Below are positions 33,501 to 43,189 of a stretch of DNA of 64,000 nucleotides, in pieces. The first letter of the stretch is position 1; each line of letters starts with the position of its first letter. Position numbers and translations under genes: made by a program. The notes under the pieces are model-generated. The model searched no databases, had not been told where the DNA came from, and was given only the letters and a program-made list of their open reading frames with translations. Source of the stretch: Rhodanobacteraceae bacterium ZG21-1 (GTDB lineage Bacteria > Pseudomonadota > Gammaproteobacteria > Xanthomonadales > Rhodanobacteraceae); contig JAJEJU010000023.1 in the NCBI GenBank assembly GCA_021390615.1, positions 186,001-250,000 of the forward strand. The letters are read 5' to 3'.

Positions 33501-36500
33501 TTACCAGCCCACGCCCACGCCCACCCCACCCGAAGCCTCGCCACCGTTGCTCACCGCGCCGCCGAAGGTCAGGTTGGCGTTCGACGACAGCGAGCGCGAA
33601 TAGCCCACCGACACCGCCGCCTGTCCGCGGTAGCCGCCCACACCCACGCCCAGCCGGTTCGGCGTGTTGATGCCCTGCGTGCTGAAGGCCATCTGCGACA
33701 TCGCCGCGCCCATCGCGCCGACCCGGTCCATGCGCGTATTCACCGCATGGAACTGGTCGTTCACCTGGTTGCGCAGCGTGTTCAGGTCGGCGCTGCTGGC
33801 CATCCCGCTCACGCGCTGGTCGGTATAGGCCTGCGCGCTGTTCAGCGTGGTCTGGTCGCCTGCGTCGGCATAAGTCTTCGCCGTCGCCAGCGCCTGCGCC
33901 ACCTGACCGGTGTTGGCCGCATCGGTCGCCTGCGTGCCGGCGGCCACGTTGGTGATCTGGCGCTGGTTGTTCGCGCTGCCCACCGACACCGTGTTGGCGC
34001 GATCGGCGACTGAGCCCTGGCCCAGCGCCACCGCACCGGCAGCCGTGGCCGAGGCGCCCTGGCCCAGCGCCGTGGCCGAAGCCGCCGTCACTGAACTGCC
34101 TTCGCCCACTGCCACCGCATTGGTGGCGGCCGCCGCGATACTGCTGTTGGCGCCCACCGCGGTGCTGCCGTCGGCGCCGACGCGGGCGTGGCCGCCTAGC
34201 GCGGTGTCGTTCGGGCCGGCGGCGTAGCTGTCGCCGCCCACCGCGGTGCCGTGGTCGCCGCCTGCGCTGGCGTTGGAACCCACCGCCACCGCCTTGCTGC
34301 CCGCCGGCACGCTGGCCGCGTCGCTGCCGTCGCTGGCACCGTCCGCGGCAACGCGCGGCCCCAATGCGCCGGCCGAACCCTGGCCTTGCTGCAAGGCGCC
34401 GACCTGGCCCTGCAGCGTGCTGATGTCGCTGCGCATGCCGGCCATGCCGCCGAGCACGCCGTCGATGGCGCCGTTCAGCGCGCCCAGCGCATCGCCCACG
34501 CTGTAGTAGGAGCTGCCCTGGATGGCGAAGCTGGGATAGGCCACGCTGCCGTCGGCGTTCAGGCCGGCGCCGCCGCCGATGGTGTTCAGCACGCCCACCA
34601 CCTGGCCGACCGTGGCTGCATCGCTGCTCACGCTGCTGGCGTGCACATTGCTGAGATAGGTGCCCTCCGCGCCACCAAGGGTGACCCGCTCCTTGCTGGC
34701 GTCGTCGTAGCTGACCGCGTTGCCGACCTTGGCGTCCACGCCGGCGATCGCCGTGCTCAGCTGGTCGACGTTGACCGCGTCGGTGCCCTCGGTGCCGGCC
34801 GCCACGTTGGTGATCTGCCGTTCGTTGCCCACGCTGCCCACCGACACGGTGTTGGCGCGATCGGCTACGGCGTTGGTGCCCAGCGCCACCGCATTGGTCG
34901 CCGAGGCGGTGCTGCCGTAGCCCAGCGCCATGCTGTCGTCGCTCAGCGCGGTGCTGTTGCCGCCCAGTGCCACCGCATGGGCTGCCTCGATGCCCAAGGC
35001 GCCCAATCCGGTCCAGGCACCGTTGCCGATCGCGATGCTGTCCTGGCCCGAAGCGGTGGCGCCCGCACCGACCGCCACGCTGCCCTGACTGATGGCGTTC
35101 GACTCCGGACCCACCGCCGTGGCGAAATCCGCACCGGTCTGGCTGAGATAGCCCAGCGCGGTCGATTCATTGCCGTGCGCATAGGCGCCGGCGCCCACCG
35201 CAGTCGCGCCCGTGGTATCCGCTTCGCTGAGGTAACCCAGCGCCGTCGCGTTGGCCGCATCCGCGCCGGCACCGCTGCCGAAAGCCGAGGCGCCGCTCGC
35301 GCTGGCGCTGGTGGCATAGCCGGACGCCATGCTGCCCACCGCCACCGCACCGGCGCCGCTGGCCGCGCTGCCCACGCCCAGCGCGATCGCATTGCTGCCG
35401 CTGGACACGCTGTTGTAACCCAGCGCGATCGCGCCTACCGCCGTCGCCGAGGCATTCGCACCCAACGCCGCGCTGTTGTCACCGCTCGCCACGCTGGCGT
35501 AGCCCAGCGCAGCGCTGTAGCCGCCGATCGCGCTGGCGCCCTGGCCCAGTGCCGAGGCGCCGTCGCCCTGCGCGAAGCTGTGCGCGCCCAGCGCCACCGC
35601 GCCGACGCCGTCCGCCTCGGCGCCGTTGCCGTAACTCGCGCTCTGCGCACCCAGCGCGAAACTGCTCGCGCCCGCCGCCACCGCATGATCGCCCAGCGCC
35701 AGCGCATCCTCGCTGCCGTCGGTCGCGCCCGAGGCCGCGAACAGATGCGTCGCTGCCGCGGTAGTGCCGTCCAGCTGCTTCATCGCGGCGCTCAGCTGAT
35801 CCACGTTCACCGCATCGGTGCCGACCGTGCCGGCCGCCACGTTGGCGATCTGCCGCTCGTTGCCCACGCTGCCCACCGACACCGTGTTCGCACGGTCGGC
35901 CACCGAGTTGGTGCCCAGCGCCACCGCATTCACGGCCGATGCCGTGCTGCCGTAGCCCAGCGCCATGCTGTCGTCGCTCAGCGCGGTGCTGTTGCCGCCC
36001 AGCGCCACCGCGTGGGCCGCCTCGATGCCTTGCGCGCCCAAGCCGGTCCAGGCGCCGTTGCCGATCGCGACGCTGTCCTGGCCCGAGGCGCTCGCGCCTG
36101 CACCGACCGCCACGCTGCCCTGGCTCAACGCGCTCGATTCCGGACCGACGGCCGTGGCGAAGTCCGCGCCGGTCTGGCTCAGATAGCCCAGCGCGGTCGA
36201 TTCGTTGCCGTGCGCAAAGGCGCCGGCGCCGACCGCGGTGGCACCCGTGGTATCCGCTTCGCTGAGATAACCCAGCGCCGTCGCGTTGGCCGCCTCGGCG
36301 CCGGCACCGCTGCCGAAGGCCGACGCGCCGCTGGCGCTGGCGCTGGTGGCATAGCCGGACGCCGTGCTGCCCACCGCCACCGCGCCGGCGCCGCTGGCCG
36401 AGCTGCCTACGCCCAGCGCGATCGCATTGCTGCCGCTGGACATGCTGTTGTAGCCCAGCGCGATCGCGCCCGCCGCCGTCGCCGAGGCGTTGGCACCCAG

Positions 36501-39500
36501 CGCCGCACTGTTGTCGCCGCTGGCTACGCTGGCGTAGCCCAGCGCCGCGCTGTCATTGCCGACTGCGCTCGCGCCCTGGCCCAGCGCCGACGCGCCATCG
36601 CCCTGCGCGAAGCTGTGCGCGCCCAGCGCCACCGCGCCGACGCCATCGGCCTCCGCGCCGTTGCCGTAGGTCGCGCTCTGCGCACCGAGGGCAAAACTGC
36701 TCGCGCCGGCGGCCACCGCGTGATCGCCCAGTGCCAGCGCGTCCTCGCTGCCGTCCGTGGCACCCGAGGCCGCGAACAGATGCGTCGCCGTCGCGGTGGT
36801 TCCGCTCAGCTGCGCCACCGCCGCATTGGTGGCGTAGAGCTGGCTGCCGTTGATCGCATCGGTACTGGTGCTGCTGACCTCGCCCGCGGCGACGTGGACG
36901 ATCTGCCGCTCCGCGCCGGTGCTGCCCACCGATACCGTGTTCGCCTTGTCCGCCACGGCATTCGCGCCCAGCGCCACGCTGTTGTCGGCGCTGGCTACGC
37001 TGCCGTAGCCCAGTGCTGCGCTGTAGGCACCGACCGCGCTCGCACCCTGGCCCAACGCCGACGCGCCGTTGCCCTGGGCGAAGCTGTGCGCGCCCAGCGC
37101 CACCGCGCCGACGCCGTCGGCTTCGGCGCCATTGCCGTAGCTCGCGCTCTGTGCACCGAGGGCGAAGCTGGTCGCGCCAGCCGCCACCGCGTGGTCACCC
37201 AGCGCCAGCGCATCCTCGCTGCCGTCGGTCGCACCCGAGGCCGCGAACAAATGCGTCGCCGTCGCGGTGGTTCCGCTCAGCTGCGCCACCGCCGCATTGG
37301 TGGCGTAGAGCTGGCTGCCGTTGATCGCATCGGTGCTGGTGCTGCTGACCTCGCCTGCGGCGACGTGGACGATCTGCCGCTCCGCACCCGTACTGCCCAC
37401 CGATACTGTGTTCGCCTTGTCCGCCACCGCGTTGGCGCCCAGCGCCACGCTGTTGTCGGCGCTGGCTACGCTGCCGTAGCCCAGTGCTGCGCTGTAGGCA
37501 CCGACCGCGCTCGCACCCTGGCCCAGGGCCGACGCGCCGTTGCCCTGCGCGAAGCTGCGCGCGCCCAGCGCCACCGCACCGACACCGTCGGCTTCGGCGC
37601 CATTGCCGTAACTCGCGCTCTGTGCACCGAGGGCGAAGCTGGTCGCGCCAGCCGCCACCGCGTGGTCGCCCAGCGCCAGCGCATCTTCGCTGCCGTCGGT
37701 CGCGCCCGCGGCGGCGAACAGATGCGTCGCTGTCGCCGTGGCGTCGCTGAGCTGCTTGGCCGTGGCACTCAACTGAGCGACGTTCACCGCATCGGTGCCG
37801 GCGCTGCCCGCCGCCACGTTGGCGATCTGGCGTTCGCTGCCTGCGCTGCCCACCGACACCGTGTTCGCGCGATCGGCTACCGAGCCGGCACCCAGCGCCA
37901 CCGTGTTGTCGGCCGAAGCCTGGCTGTTGGCGCCCAGTGCGCTGCTGTTGTTGCCGCCGGCCTGCGCGACATAACCCAGCGCAGTCGACTGCGTGCCGTT
38001 GGCGACAGCCTCGGAACCCACCGCCGTGGCGTAGTCCGCGCCGGTCTGACTGAGATAACCAAACGCGGCCGACTCGCTGCCGATGCCGTAGGCGCCCGCA
38101 CCGACGGCGGTCGCATGATCGCTGGCCGCCTCGCTGAGATAGCCCAGCGCGGTCGAACCTACCGCGTCGGCACTGGCGCCGCCGCCGAAGGCCGCCGCAC
38201 CGTTCGCGGCGGCATTGGTCGCATAGCCGGAAGCGAGTCCGCCCACCGCCACCGCACCATCGCCGCTGGCGCTGCTGCCCGCGCCCGCCGCCAGGCTGGC
38301 CTTACCGCCGGCCGTCGAAGCCGGGCCGATGGCCACGCTGTCGCTGCCGCTGGCCGCAGCCGCCGCGCCGGTGCTGTTGGCCTGGAAGTACTTGCTGCCC
38401 TTGTTGTTCAAGGCGCCCACGTAGCCGTCGAGCGCGTTCAGCGCCGAGCCGACGCTGGCATAGCTGCCGCCGGTGCTGTTCAAGGCATAGCTCGGCGCCT
38501 GCCACTGACCGCTGGTGGCGTCGAAGGCCGCGCCGCCGCCCAGCGCCTTCGCGGCACCCTGCGCCACGCTGGTGAGCTGGCCATAGGTGGCCGCATCGGT
38601 CGCGGCGGTACCGGCCGCCAGATTGACGATGCGCCGCTGCGTGGTGCTGTTGCCGACCGAGACCACGTTGGCCGCATCGGCGTAGGAATTCGAGCCGATC
38701 GCCACGCTGTCGGTGCCGTTGGCGGTGACCGTGCTCTGGAAGCCGTCGGCCAGGCTGCGCTGCCCGTAGGCGTGCGCGCTCGAACCCACCGCGGTGCCGG
38801 CCGTACCGCTGGCGACCGCGTTGGCGCCGAACGCCAATGCATTGGCGGTGCTGGCCTGCGCGCCGGCGCCGAAGGCTGCCGCGCTGACCGCGCTGGCCTG
38901 GCTGCCGGCGCCCGCCGCCACCGCGTTCGGCGCACTGGCCGTGGCCGTGGCGGTGCCGCTGGCGTCGGCGGCCTTGAACAACTTGGTGGCCTGGTCCGTA
39001 TAGCTCTTGGCGCCCGTCAGGGTCTGCGCATCGCCGGCCTGCAGCTGGCCATAGGTGGCCGCGTCGGTGGCGCTGGTGCCGGCCGCCACGTTGGTGATCT
39101 GCCGCTCGCTGCCCGCGCTGCCCACCGACACCGTGTTCGCGCGATCCGCCACCGCATTGGCGCCCAGCGCCACGCTGTTGGCGGCGTTGGCCACGCTGCC
39201 GTAACCCAGTGCCGCGCTGTAGTTGCCGATCGCGCTGGAGCCCTGCCCCAGTGCCGACGTCCCGTCACCCTGCGCGAAGCTGTGCGCGCCCAGCGCCAGC
39301 GCGCCGGCGCCGTCGGCTTCCGCACCGTTGCCGTAGCTCGCGCTCTGCGCGCCCAGGGCGAAGCTGCTCGCACCTGCCGCTACGGCGTGGTCGCCCAGCG
39401 CCAGCGCGTCTTCGCTGCCGTCGGTCGCGCCTGCGGCGGCGAACAGATGCGTCGCGGCGGCATCGCCGGTCTGCGCCTGCGCCGCTGCCAGCATCGGCAC

Positions 39501-39641
39501 CGTGGCCAGCGCGAGGGCGACCGCCGCGGTCGCCACCGAGCGCTTCGCCGACGCGCCCTTGCCGCTGGCTCGCGCGTGCTCGGAGGCGACCACCAGTGCG
39601 CCCAGCGCCTTGTTCCATACTTTGCTGTAGATCTTGTTCAA
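33501..39641 (-). CDS. Giant YadA-like trimeric autotransporter adhesin
   Basis: 2,046 residues from a TTG start. The N terminus MNKIYSKVWNKALGALVVASE is the extended signal peptide region (ESPR), with signal cleavage near residue 59. The passenger is built of YadA head repeats (SxALGxxSxAxGxxSxALG patterns), repeated necks (VADRANTVSVGSxGxERQIxNVAAG) and short stalk segments. The C-terminal anchor begins near DQRVSGMASSADLNTLRNQV and ends VSVGYSRSLSSNANLTFGGAV...GVGVGW, four strands per subunit of a trimeric barrel. It is a surface adhesin or biofilm factor, exported by Sec and Bam. Only the TTG at 39641 gives the canonical ESPR; upstream in-frame sequence is not protein-like. Confidence 0.93.
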   Translation of the reverse strand: MNKIYSKVWNKALGALVVASEHARASGKGASAKRSVATAAVALALATVPMLAAAQAQTGDAAATHLFAAAGATDGSEDALALGDHAVAAGASSFALGAQSASYGNGAEADGAGALALGAHSFAQGDGTSALGQGSSAIGNYSAALGYGSVANAANSVALGANAVADRANTVSVGSAGSERQITNVAAGTSATDAATYGQLQAGDAQTLTGAKSYTDQATKLFKAADASGTATATASAPNAVAAGAGSQASAVSAAAFGAGAQASTANALAFGANAVASGTAGTAVGSSAHAYGQRSLADGFQSTVTANGTDSVAIGSNSYADAANVVSVGNSTTQRRIVNLAAGTAATDAATYGQLTSVAQGAAKALGGGAAFDATSGQWQAPSYALNSTGGSYASVGSALNALDGYVGALNNKGSKYFQANSTGAAAAASGSDSVAIGPASTAGGKASLAAGAGSSASGDGAVAVGGLASGYATNAAANGAAAFGGGASADAVGSTALGYLSEAASDHATAVGAGAYGIGSESAAFGYLSQTGADYATAVGSEAVANGTQSTALGYVAQAGGNNSSALGANSQASADNTVALGAGSVADRANTVSVGSAGSERQIANVAAGSAGTDAVNVAQLSATAKQLSDATATATHLFAAAGATDGSEDALALGDHAVAAGATSFALGAQSASYGNGAEADGVGAVALGARSFAQGNGASALGQGASAVGAYSAALGYGSVASADNSVALGANAVADKANTVSVGSTGAERQIVHVAAGEVSSTSTDAINGSQLYATNAAVAQLSGTTATATHLFAASGATDGSEDALALGDHAVAAGATSFALGAQSASYGNGAEADGVGAVALGAHSFAQGNGASALGQGASAVGAYSAALGYGSVASADNSVALGANAVADKANTVSVGSTGAERQIVHVAAGEVSSTSTDAINGSQLYATNAAVAQLSGTTATATHLFAASGATDGSEDALALGDHAVAAGASSFALGAQSATYGNGAEADGVGAVALGAHSFAQGDGASALGQGASAVGNDSAALGYASVASGDNSAALGANASATAAGAIALGYNSMSSGSNAIALGVGSSASGAGAVAVGSTASGYATSASASGASAFGSGAGAEAANATALGYLSEADTTGATAVGAGAFAHGNESTALGYLSQTGADFATAVGPESSALSQGSVAVGAGASASGQDSVAIGNGAWTGLGAQGIEAAHAVALGGNSTALSDDSMALGYGSTASAVNAVALGTNSVADRANTVSVGSVGNERQIANVAAGTVGTDAVNVDQLSAAMKQLDGTTAAATHLFAASGATDGSEDALALGDHAVAAGASSFALGAQSASYGNGAEADGVGAVALGAHSFAQGDGASALGQGASAIGGYSAALGYASVASGDNSAALGANASATAVGAIALGYNSVSSGSNAIALGVGSAASGAGAVAVGSMASGYATSASASGASAFGSGAGADAANATALGYLSEADTTGATAVGAGAYAHGNESTALGYLSQTGADFATAVGPESNAISQGSVAVGAGATASGQDSIAIGNGAWTGLGALGIEAAHAVALGGNSTALSDDSMALGYGSTASATNAVALGTNAVADRANTVSVGSVGNERQITNVAAGTEGTDAVNVDQLSTAIAGVDAKVGNAVSYDDASKERVTLGGAEGTYLSNVHASSVSSDAATVGQVVGVLNTIGGGAGLNADGSVAYPSFAIQGSSYYSVGDALGALNGAIDGVLGGMAGMRSDISTLQGQVGALQQGQGSAGALGPRVAADGASDGSDAASVPAGSKAVAVGSNASAGGDHGTAVGGDSYAAGPNDTALGGHARVGADGSTAVGANSSIAAAATNAVAVGEGSSVTAASATALGQGASATAAGAVALGQGSVADRANTVSVGSANNQRQITNVAAGTQATDAANTGQVAQALATAKTYADAGDQTTLNSAQAYTDQRVSGMASSADLNTLRNQVNDQFHAVNTRMDRVGAMGAAMSQMAFSTQGINTPNRLGVGVGGYRGQAAVSVGYSRSLSSNANLTFGGAVSNGGEASGGVGVGVGW
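34930..36790 (-). repeat. 1,035-bp in-frame duplication inside the autotransporter gene
   Basis: Landmark sequence ATGCTGTCGTCGCTCAGCGC (plus strand) occurs at 34930 and 35965, exactly 1,035 bases (345 codons) apart. The flanking protein modules, starting QDSxAIGNGAWTGLGA and including the ATHLFAASGATDGSEDALALG block, correspond in order. The two units are tandem and highly similar in DNA. The boundaries given are approximate. Confidence 0.8.
36790..37731 (-). repeat. 471-bp in-frame tandem duplication inside the autotransporter gene
   Basis: GTCGCGGTGGTTCCGCTCAG occurs at 36790 and at 37261, 471 bases (157 codons) apart. The two following copies are near-identical in DNA over the parts I compared. 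Each encodes one head-neck module ending in ATHLFAA(S/A)GATDGSEDALALGDHAVAAG. Confidence 0.85.
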
Positions 39642-39796
39642 GACACGGTTCCCCCGCCTGAATGTTTCGGATGCGTCGCGCCGGATGTGCCGACGCGCGC
39701 TGAATGCTTCCTGCTGCCGCAGCAGCGGACGGACACCGGTGCAGCCGCCCCTAGGGCCGCACCGTGATCGCCGCACCTGATCGATCGGGGGCGTGC

Positions 39797-39824
39797 AGGA
39801 CTCCGCCGCTGCGGGCGGAGTCCT
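39797..39824. other. Stem-loop downstream of the S8 protease gene
   Basis: An 11-bp perfect inverted repeat (AGGACTCCGCC / GGCGGAGTCCT) around a 6-base loop lies 23 bases past the S8 stop. There is no T-run after it on the minus strand, so termination would need help or the stem protects the mRNA end. Confidence 0.5.
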
Positions 39825-39846
39825 CGGGATGGCCTGCGTGAAGGCC

Positions 39847-41805
39847 TTACTTCGGCGCGACGTAGCTGCCCAGCACGCTCAGGCCGCTGTAGTCGGTCTC
39901 GCCCACCACGGTGACGTAGTAGGTGGTCGCCGCCGGCCGAGAGATGGCCACCGACTCGGAGTTGCCCGGGTTGACCGACTTGAAGTCGTAGCTGGTGGCG
40001 CTGGCCGCGGTGCCCGCCTTGACGTAGAGCGAAACGTTGCCGCTGCCGCCGTAGGTACGCAGGCTCAGCGCCAGCGCGCCGGCCGGCACGGCGAGCTTGT
40101 AGACCTTGCTGCTGCCGGCGGTGCCGGACTGCCCGCTCAGCGTGCTGCCGTTGGTCAGCGTCACCTCCGGGTTGCCGGTGCCGTAGGCGACGGCTGCCGC
40201 CACCGCAGCGCCGGCGTCCAGCAGGCCGGCTCCGAAGGTCTTGGCCGGATCGGGCGCCACCTGCGGCGTGCGCGCCGTGCTTTGCAGGATGCTGCGCACC
40301 TGCACCGGCGTGAGCAGGGCCAGGCCGGCGCCCAGGCGGGCGCTCTGCATCAGCGCCACCGTGCCGGTGACGTGCGGGGTGGCCTGCGAGGTGCCGGCCA
40401 TGCCGCCGTAGGTGTCGCCGCCGGGACTCGCCACCGGCGTGGTGGTGCCGGTGTTCAGCGCCTGCCAGGCGAAGCCCTCGGGACTTTGCTGCTTGCCGCT
40501 GGCGGCATCGTTCGGATACACGCCGCCACCCGGGGCGGCCAGGGCCACGATGCTTTCGCCGGGGCTGTTGTAGTTCGAGTAGAAGGTCAGCCGGCTGGTG
40601 GCGCCGTTGGCGGCGACGGTGACTGCACCCGGGCAGCTGGCCGGCGAGCTGTTGACCACGTCTTCGCCGTCGTTGCCGGCGGCGACCACCACCGTCGCAC
40701 CCAGGGCGTTGGCCTTGGCGATCGCCACGGCGGCATCGTCGGTAGCGGCGCAGGTGCCGGGGCCACCCAGGCTGAGGTTGATCACCTTGGCCGGATTCGC
40801 GTTGTCCGGCACGCCGTCCACGTGGCCGCCCGCGGCCCATACGATGGCGTCGTTGATGTCGCTGTCGTAGCCGCCGCAGTGGCCGAGCACGCGCACCGGC
40901 AATACCTTGGCGTGATAGGCGATGCCGGCCATGCCCACGCCGTTGTTGGTCAGCTCGGCGCCGCTGGCGCTGGCCACGTGGGTGCCGTGCCAGGAACTGC
41001 CTTCGGCCGGATGGTCGGCGTCGACGCAGGACGCGTAGGTGGTGCCGGTGGTCCAGCTGCCCTGATCCCAGCCGCCCGGCACGCGATCGTTGGTGGCGCG
41101 GCCGGAGACGAAGGAATCGCTGATGAAGTCGTAGCCCGCATCGCCCAGCGAGGTGTCGACGTCGGCATGCTTGACGATGCCGGTGTCGAGCACGGCGATG
41201 GTGACGCCGGTGCCGTCGGCGAGGCTCCAGCCGCCCACGATATTGGCCGCGCCGTAGTTGGCGACATGGTTGGTGCTGGTCGGCGTGCCGTCGCCGGCGA
41301 GGTAGTCCCACTGGTACTTCGCGTAGTAGTTGTCGTTCGGGGTGAACGCGGCAGCCTCGAAGGCCACCGGCGCGGGAATGTCGCGCACGGCATAACGCAT
41401 CACGTCGGGCGCCACGTAGGCCACCGCCGGATCCGCCGCGATCGACTGCACCAGCGCCTCGGCCTCGGCCTGATTCAGCTTGCGTGAGGTGGTGACCAGA
41501 TCGGCACCGGTGGCTAGGCGGCGCTGATAATCCACGCCCGGTGCGTTGGCCTGCAGGCTGGCGCGGCGCTGTCCGGCCCGGGCGACCGCGGCGCTGGCGT
41601 TCTGCGCGGCAGCCGTGCGGCTGGCATGCTCGGCCGAGCCATCGCGATAGCGCACGATGAAGCGGTCGTAGCCATCGGTGTTGCGCAGCGCGCTGACGTT
41701 GAAGTTCGCGCTCAGCGTCGGCGCGTCTCCAGCCAGTGCCGGCAGCGAGAAAGCCAATCCAATCGAGGCTGCCAGCAGCCCCTTGATCCCCAGACTGTTC
41801 ACCAT
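39847..41805 (-). CDS. Secreted S8 (subtilisin-like) serine protease
   Basis: 652 residues. Signal peptide (1-25, LPALA-GDA), I9-like propeptide (about 40-135: RFIVRYRDG, ALVQSIAADPAVAYVAPDV), catalytic domain with the full triad D207 (AVLDTGIV), H273 (HGTHVAS) and S473 (GMAGTSQATPHV), and the oxyanion asparagine in AAGNDGEDV. It ends in a PPC-type beta domain (SKVYKLAVPAGALALSLRTYGGSGNVSLYVK) that is usually clipped after secretion. It resembles the extracellular proteases of Xanthomonas. The ATG at 41805 is preceded by GGGGAA. Likely type II secretion cargo (inference). Confidence 0.93.
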   Translation of the reverse strand: MVNSLGIKGLLAASIGLAFSLPALAGDAPTLSANFNVSALRNTDGYDRFIVRYRDGSAEHASRTAAAQNASAAVARAGQRRASLQANAPGVDYQRRLATGADLVTTSRKLNQAEAEALVQSIAADPAVAYVAPDVMRYAVRDIPAPVAFEAAAFTPNDNYYAKYQWDYLAGDGTPTSTNHVANYGAANIVGGWSLADGTGVTIAVLDTGIVKHADVDTSLGDAGYDFISDSFVSGRATNDRVPGGWDQGSWTTGTTYASCVDADHPAEGSSWHGTHVASASGAELTNNGVGMAGIAYHAKVLPVRVLGHCGGYDSDINDAIVWAAGGHVDGVPDNANPAKVINLSLGGPGTCAATDDAAVAIAKANALGATVVVAAGNDGEDVVNSSPASCPGAVTVAANGATSRLTFYSNYNSPGESIVALAAPGGGVYPNDAASGKQQSPEGFAWQALNTGTTTPVASPGGDTYGGMAGTSQATPHVTGTVALMQSARLGAGLALLTPVQVRSILQSTARTPQVAPDPAKTFGAGLLDAGAAVAAAVAYGTGNPEVTLTNGSTLSGQSGTAGSSKVYKLAVPAGALALSLRTYGGSGNVSLYVKAGTAASATSYDFKSVNPGNSESVAISRPAATTYYVTVVGETDYSGLSVLGSYVAPK

Positions 41806-41956
41806 TGCGATGTTCCCCAAATATTTTTCGGTGATGGGCGCGGTGGACTTCCACCACACCGGCCAGGCGGAACCCCCGTTCCGCGCTTTGCGTGCCGGCC
41901 ATGGCGGCCGGCGCACAAATAACTGCGAAACGCATCACGGTTCGCATTGTCTTGCG

Positions 41957-41985
41957 ACACTATTGCTAAATTCTTACGCCGTCAA
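41957..41985 (-). promoter_or_regulatory. Candidate sigma70 promoter of the S8 protease gene
   Basis: On the minus strand TTGACG (41985-41980) and TAGTGT (41962-41957) are spaced by 17 bases in a locally AT-rich stretch between the divergent S8 and tatD genes. It would give a leader of about 145 bases. Confidence 0.5.
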
Positions 41986-42094
41986 TTCACTTGTCCGACG
42001 CTCGACGAGCTGGCTTGATGCGCCGCAACCAGGCATGCCTGGCCCTGAGCTGCGCGCATCGGAGACAATGCGTTTTTGGATACGCAGCATCGCC

Positions 42095-42898
42095 ATGCAG
42101 CTACTGGATATCGGCGCCAATCTGACGCACGAGTCGTTCCGCCACGATTTCGATGCTGTGCTGCAGCGTGCGCAGGCGCATGGCGTGGCGCGGATGATCG
42201 TGACGGGGGCCTCGCTGGCTGGCAGCGAGCAGGCCCTGACCCTGGCCGAGGCTCATCCCGGCCGGCTCTACGCCACGGCGGGGGTGCATCCGCATCACGC
42301 GATCGACTACGACGAGGCCACTGACGCGCGGCTGCGCGAGCTGGCGCGCCTAGCACCGGTGCGCGCGGTGGGCGAGACCGGGCTGGACTACCATCGCAAT
42401 TATTCGCCGCGCGACACCCAGCTCGAGGTGTTCGAGCGCCAGCTGCGCATCGCGGCGGAGCTGGGCAAGCCGCTGTTCCTGCATCAGCGCGACGCGCACG
42501 CGGATTTCATCGCCCTGCTGCGGCGCTACCGCGACCGCGTGCCGGCCGCGGTGGTGCACTGCTTCACCGACACCCGCGAAGCCTTGCGCGACTACCTGGC
42601 GCTGGACTGCCACATCGGCATCACCGGCTGGATCTGCGACGAGCGGCGCGGCGTGCACCTGCGCGAGCTGGTGCGCGAGATTCCGCCGCAGCGGCTGATG
42701 ATCGAGACCGACGCGCCCTATCTGCTGCCGCGCACGGTGCGGCCGCAGCCCTCGCACCGGCGCAACGAGCCGATGTACCTGCGGCATATCTGCGAGGAAA
42801 TCGCGCGCGACCGCGGCGAGCCGGCAGAGTTGACCGCGGCCCATACCACCGCGACGGCCGAGGCGTTCTTCGGCCTGGCCGGTGCCGGCGCGTCCTGA
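42095..42898 (+). CDS. tatD: TatD family metal-dependent deoxyribonuclease
   Basis: 267 residues in an amidohydrolase-like TIM barrel. The start MQLLDIGANLTHESF matches the TatD subtype (DIGANLT instead of the DxHxH of YcfH). Metal-site blocks are TAGVHPHHA, AVGETGLDYHRNYSPRDTQ, PLFLHQRDAHADF, VVHCFTDT and MIETDAPYLLPR, with the tail blocks RRNEPMYLRHICEEIA. TatD is a 3'-5' DNase acting in the cytoplasm. An in-frame ATG 27 bases earlier is possible, but homologs begin at the one used. Confidence 0.9.
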   Translation: MQLLDIGANLTHESFRHDFDAVLQRAQAHGVARMIVTGASLAGSEQALTLAEAHPGRLYATAGVHPHHAIDYDEATDARLRELARLAPVRAVGETGLDYHRNYSPRDTQLEVFERQLRIAAELGKPLFLHQRDAHADFIALLRRYRDRVPAAVVHCFTDTREALRDYLALDCHIGITGWICDERRGVHLRELVREIPPQRLMIETDAPYLLPRTVRPQPSHRRNEPMYLRHICEEIARDRGEPAELTAAHTTATAEAFFGLAGAGAS

Positions 42899-43189
42899 AA
42901 GCCTGCCGCGATCGCCAGGCAGTCGTGGCGGGAACGGCTTGCGCGCAGGTCAGGCAAGCACGCAGGAATGGACGTCCATCCGCGAGCGCATGACCACGCC
43001 GGCATGCGCGGGCCAACGGACCTGGCTCGGCGAGTTGTCATCGCGTGCCGTCATGCGGCCGCACTCGATTTGACCTGACCACCGTCCGGCCTGCGCCACG
43101 CACCGCCACTTGCACGGTCGCCGGATGACCACGCGAGCCATCGGAAGATCGTGGCAGGCCCCAAGGCGATCGCCCTGACTAGCCGCCGG

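Noticed and set aside
33501-39641. Regularly spaced repeats that could suggest a CRISPR array
   Set aside because: The repeats are long, in frame and protein-coding (YadA head modules), without short identical repeats and unique spacers.
34251-39767. A 1,838-residue open frame antisense to the autotransporter
   Set aside because: It is an Arg/His-rich mirror of the GC-rich repeats with no family resemblance, while the minus strand has an ESPR, head repeats and YadA anchor.
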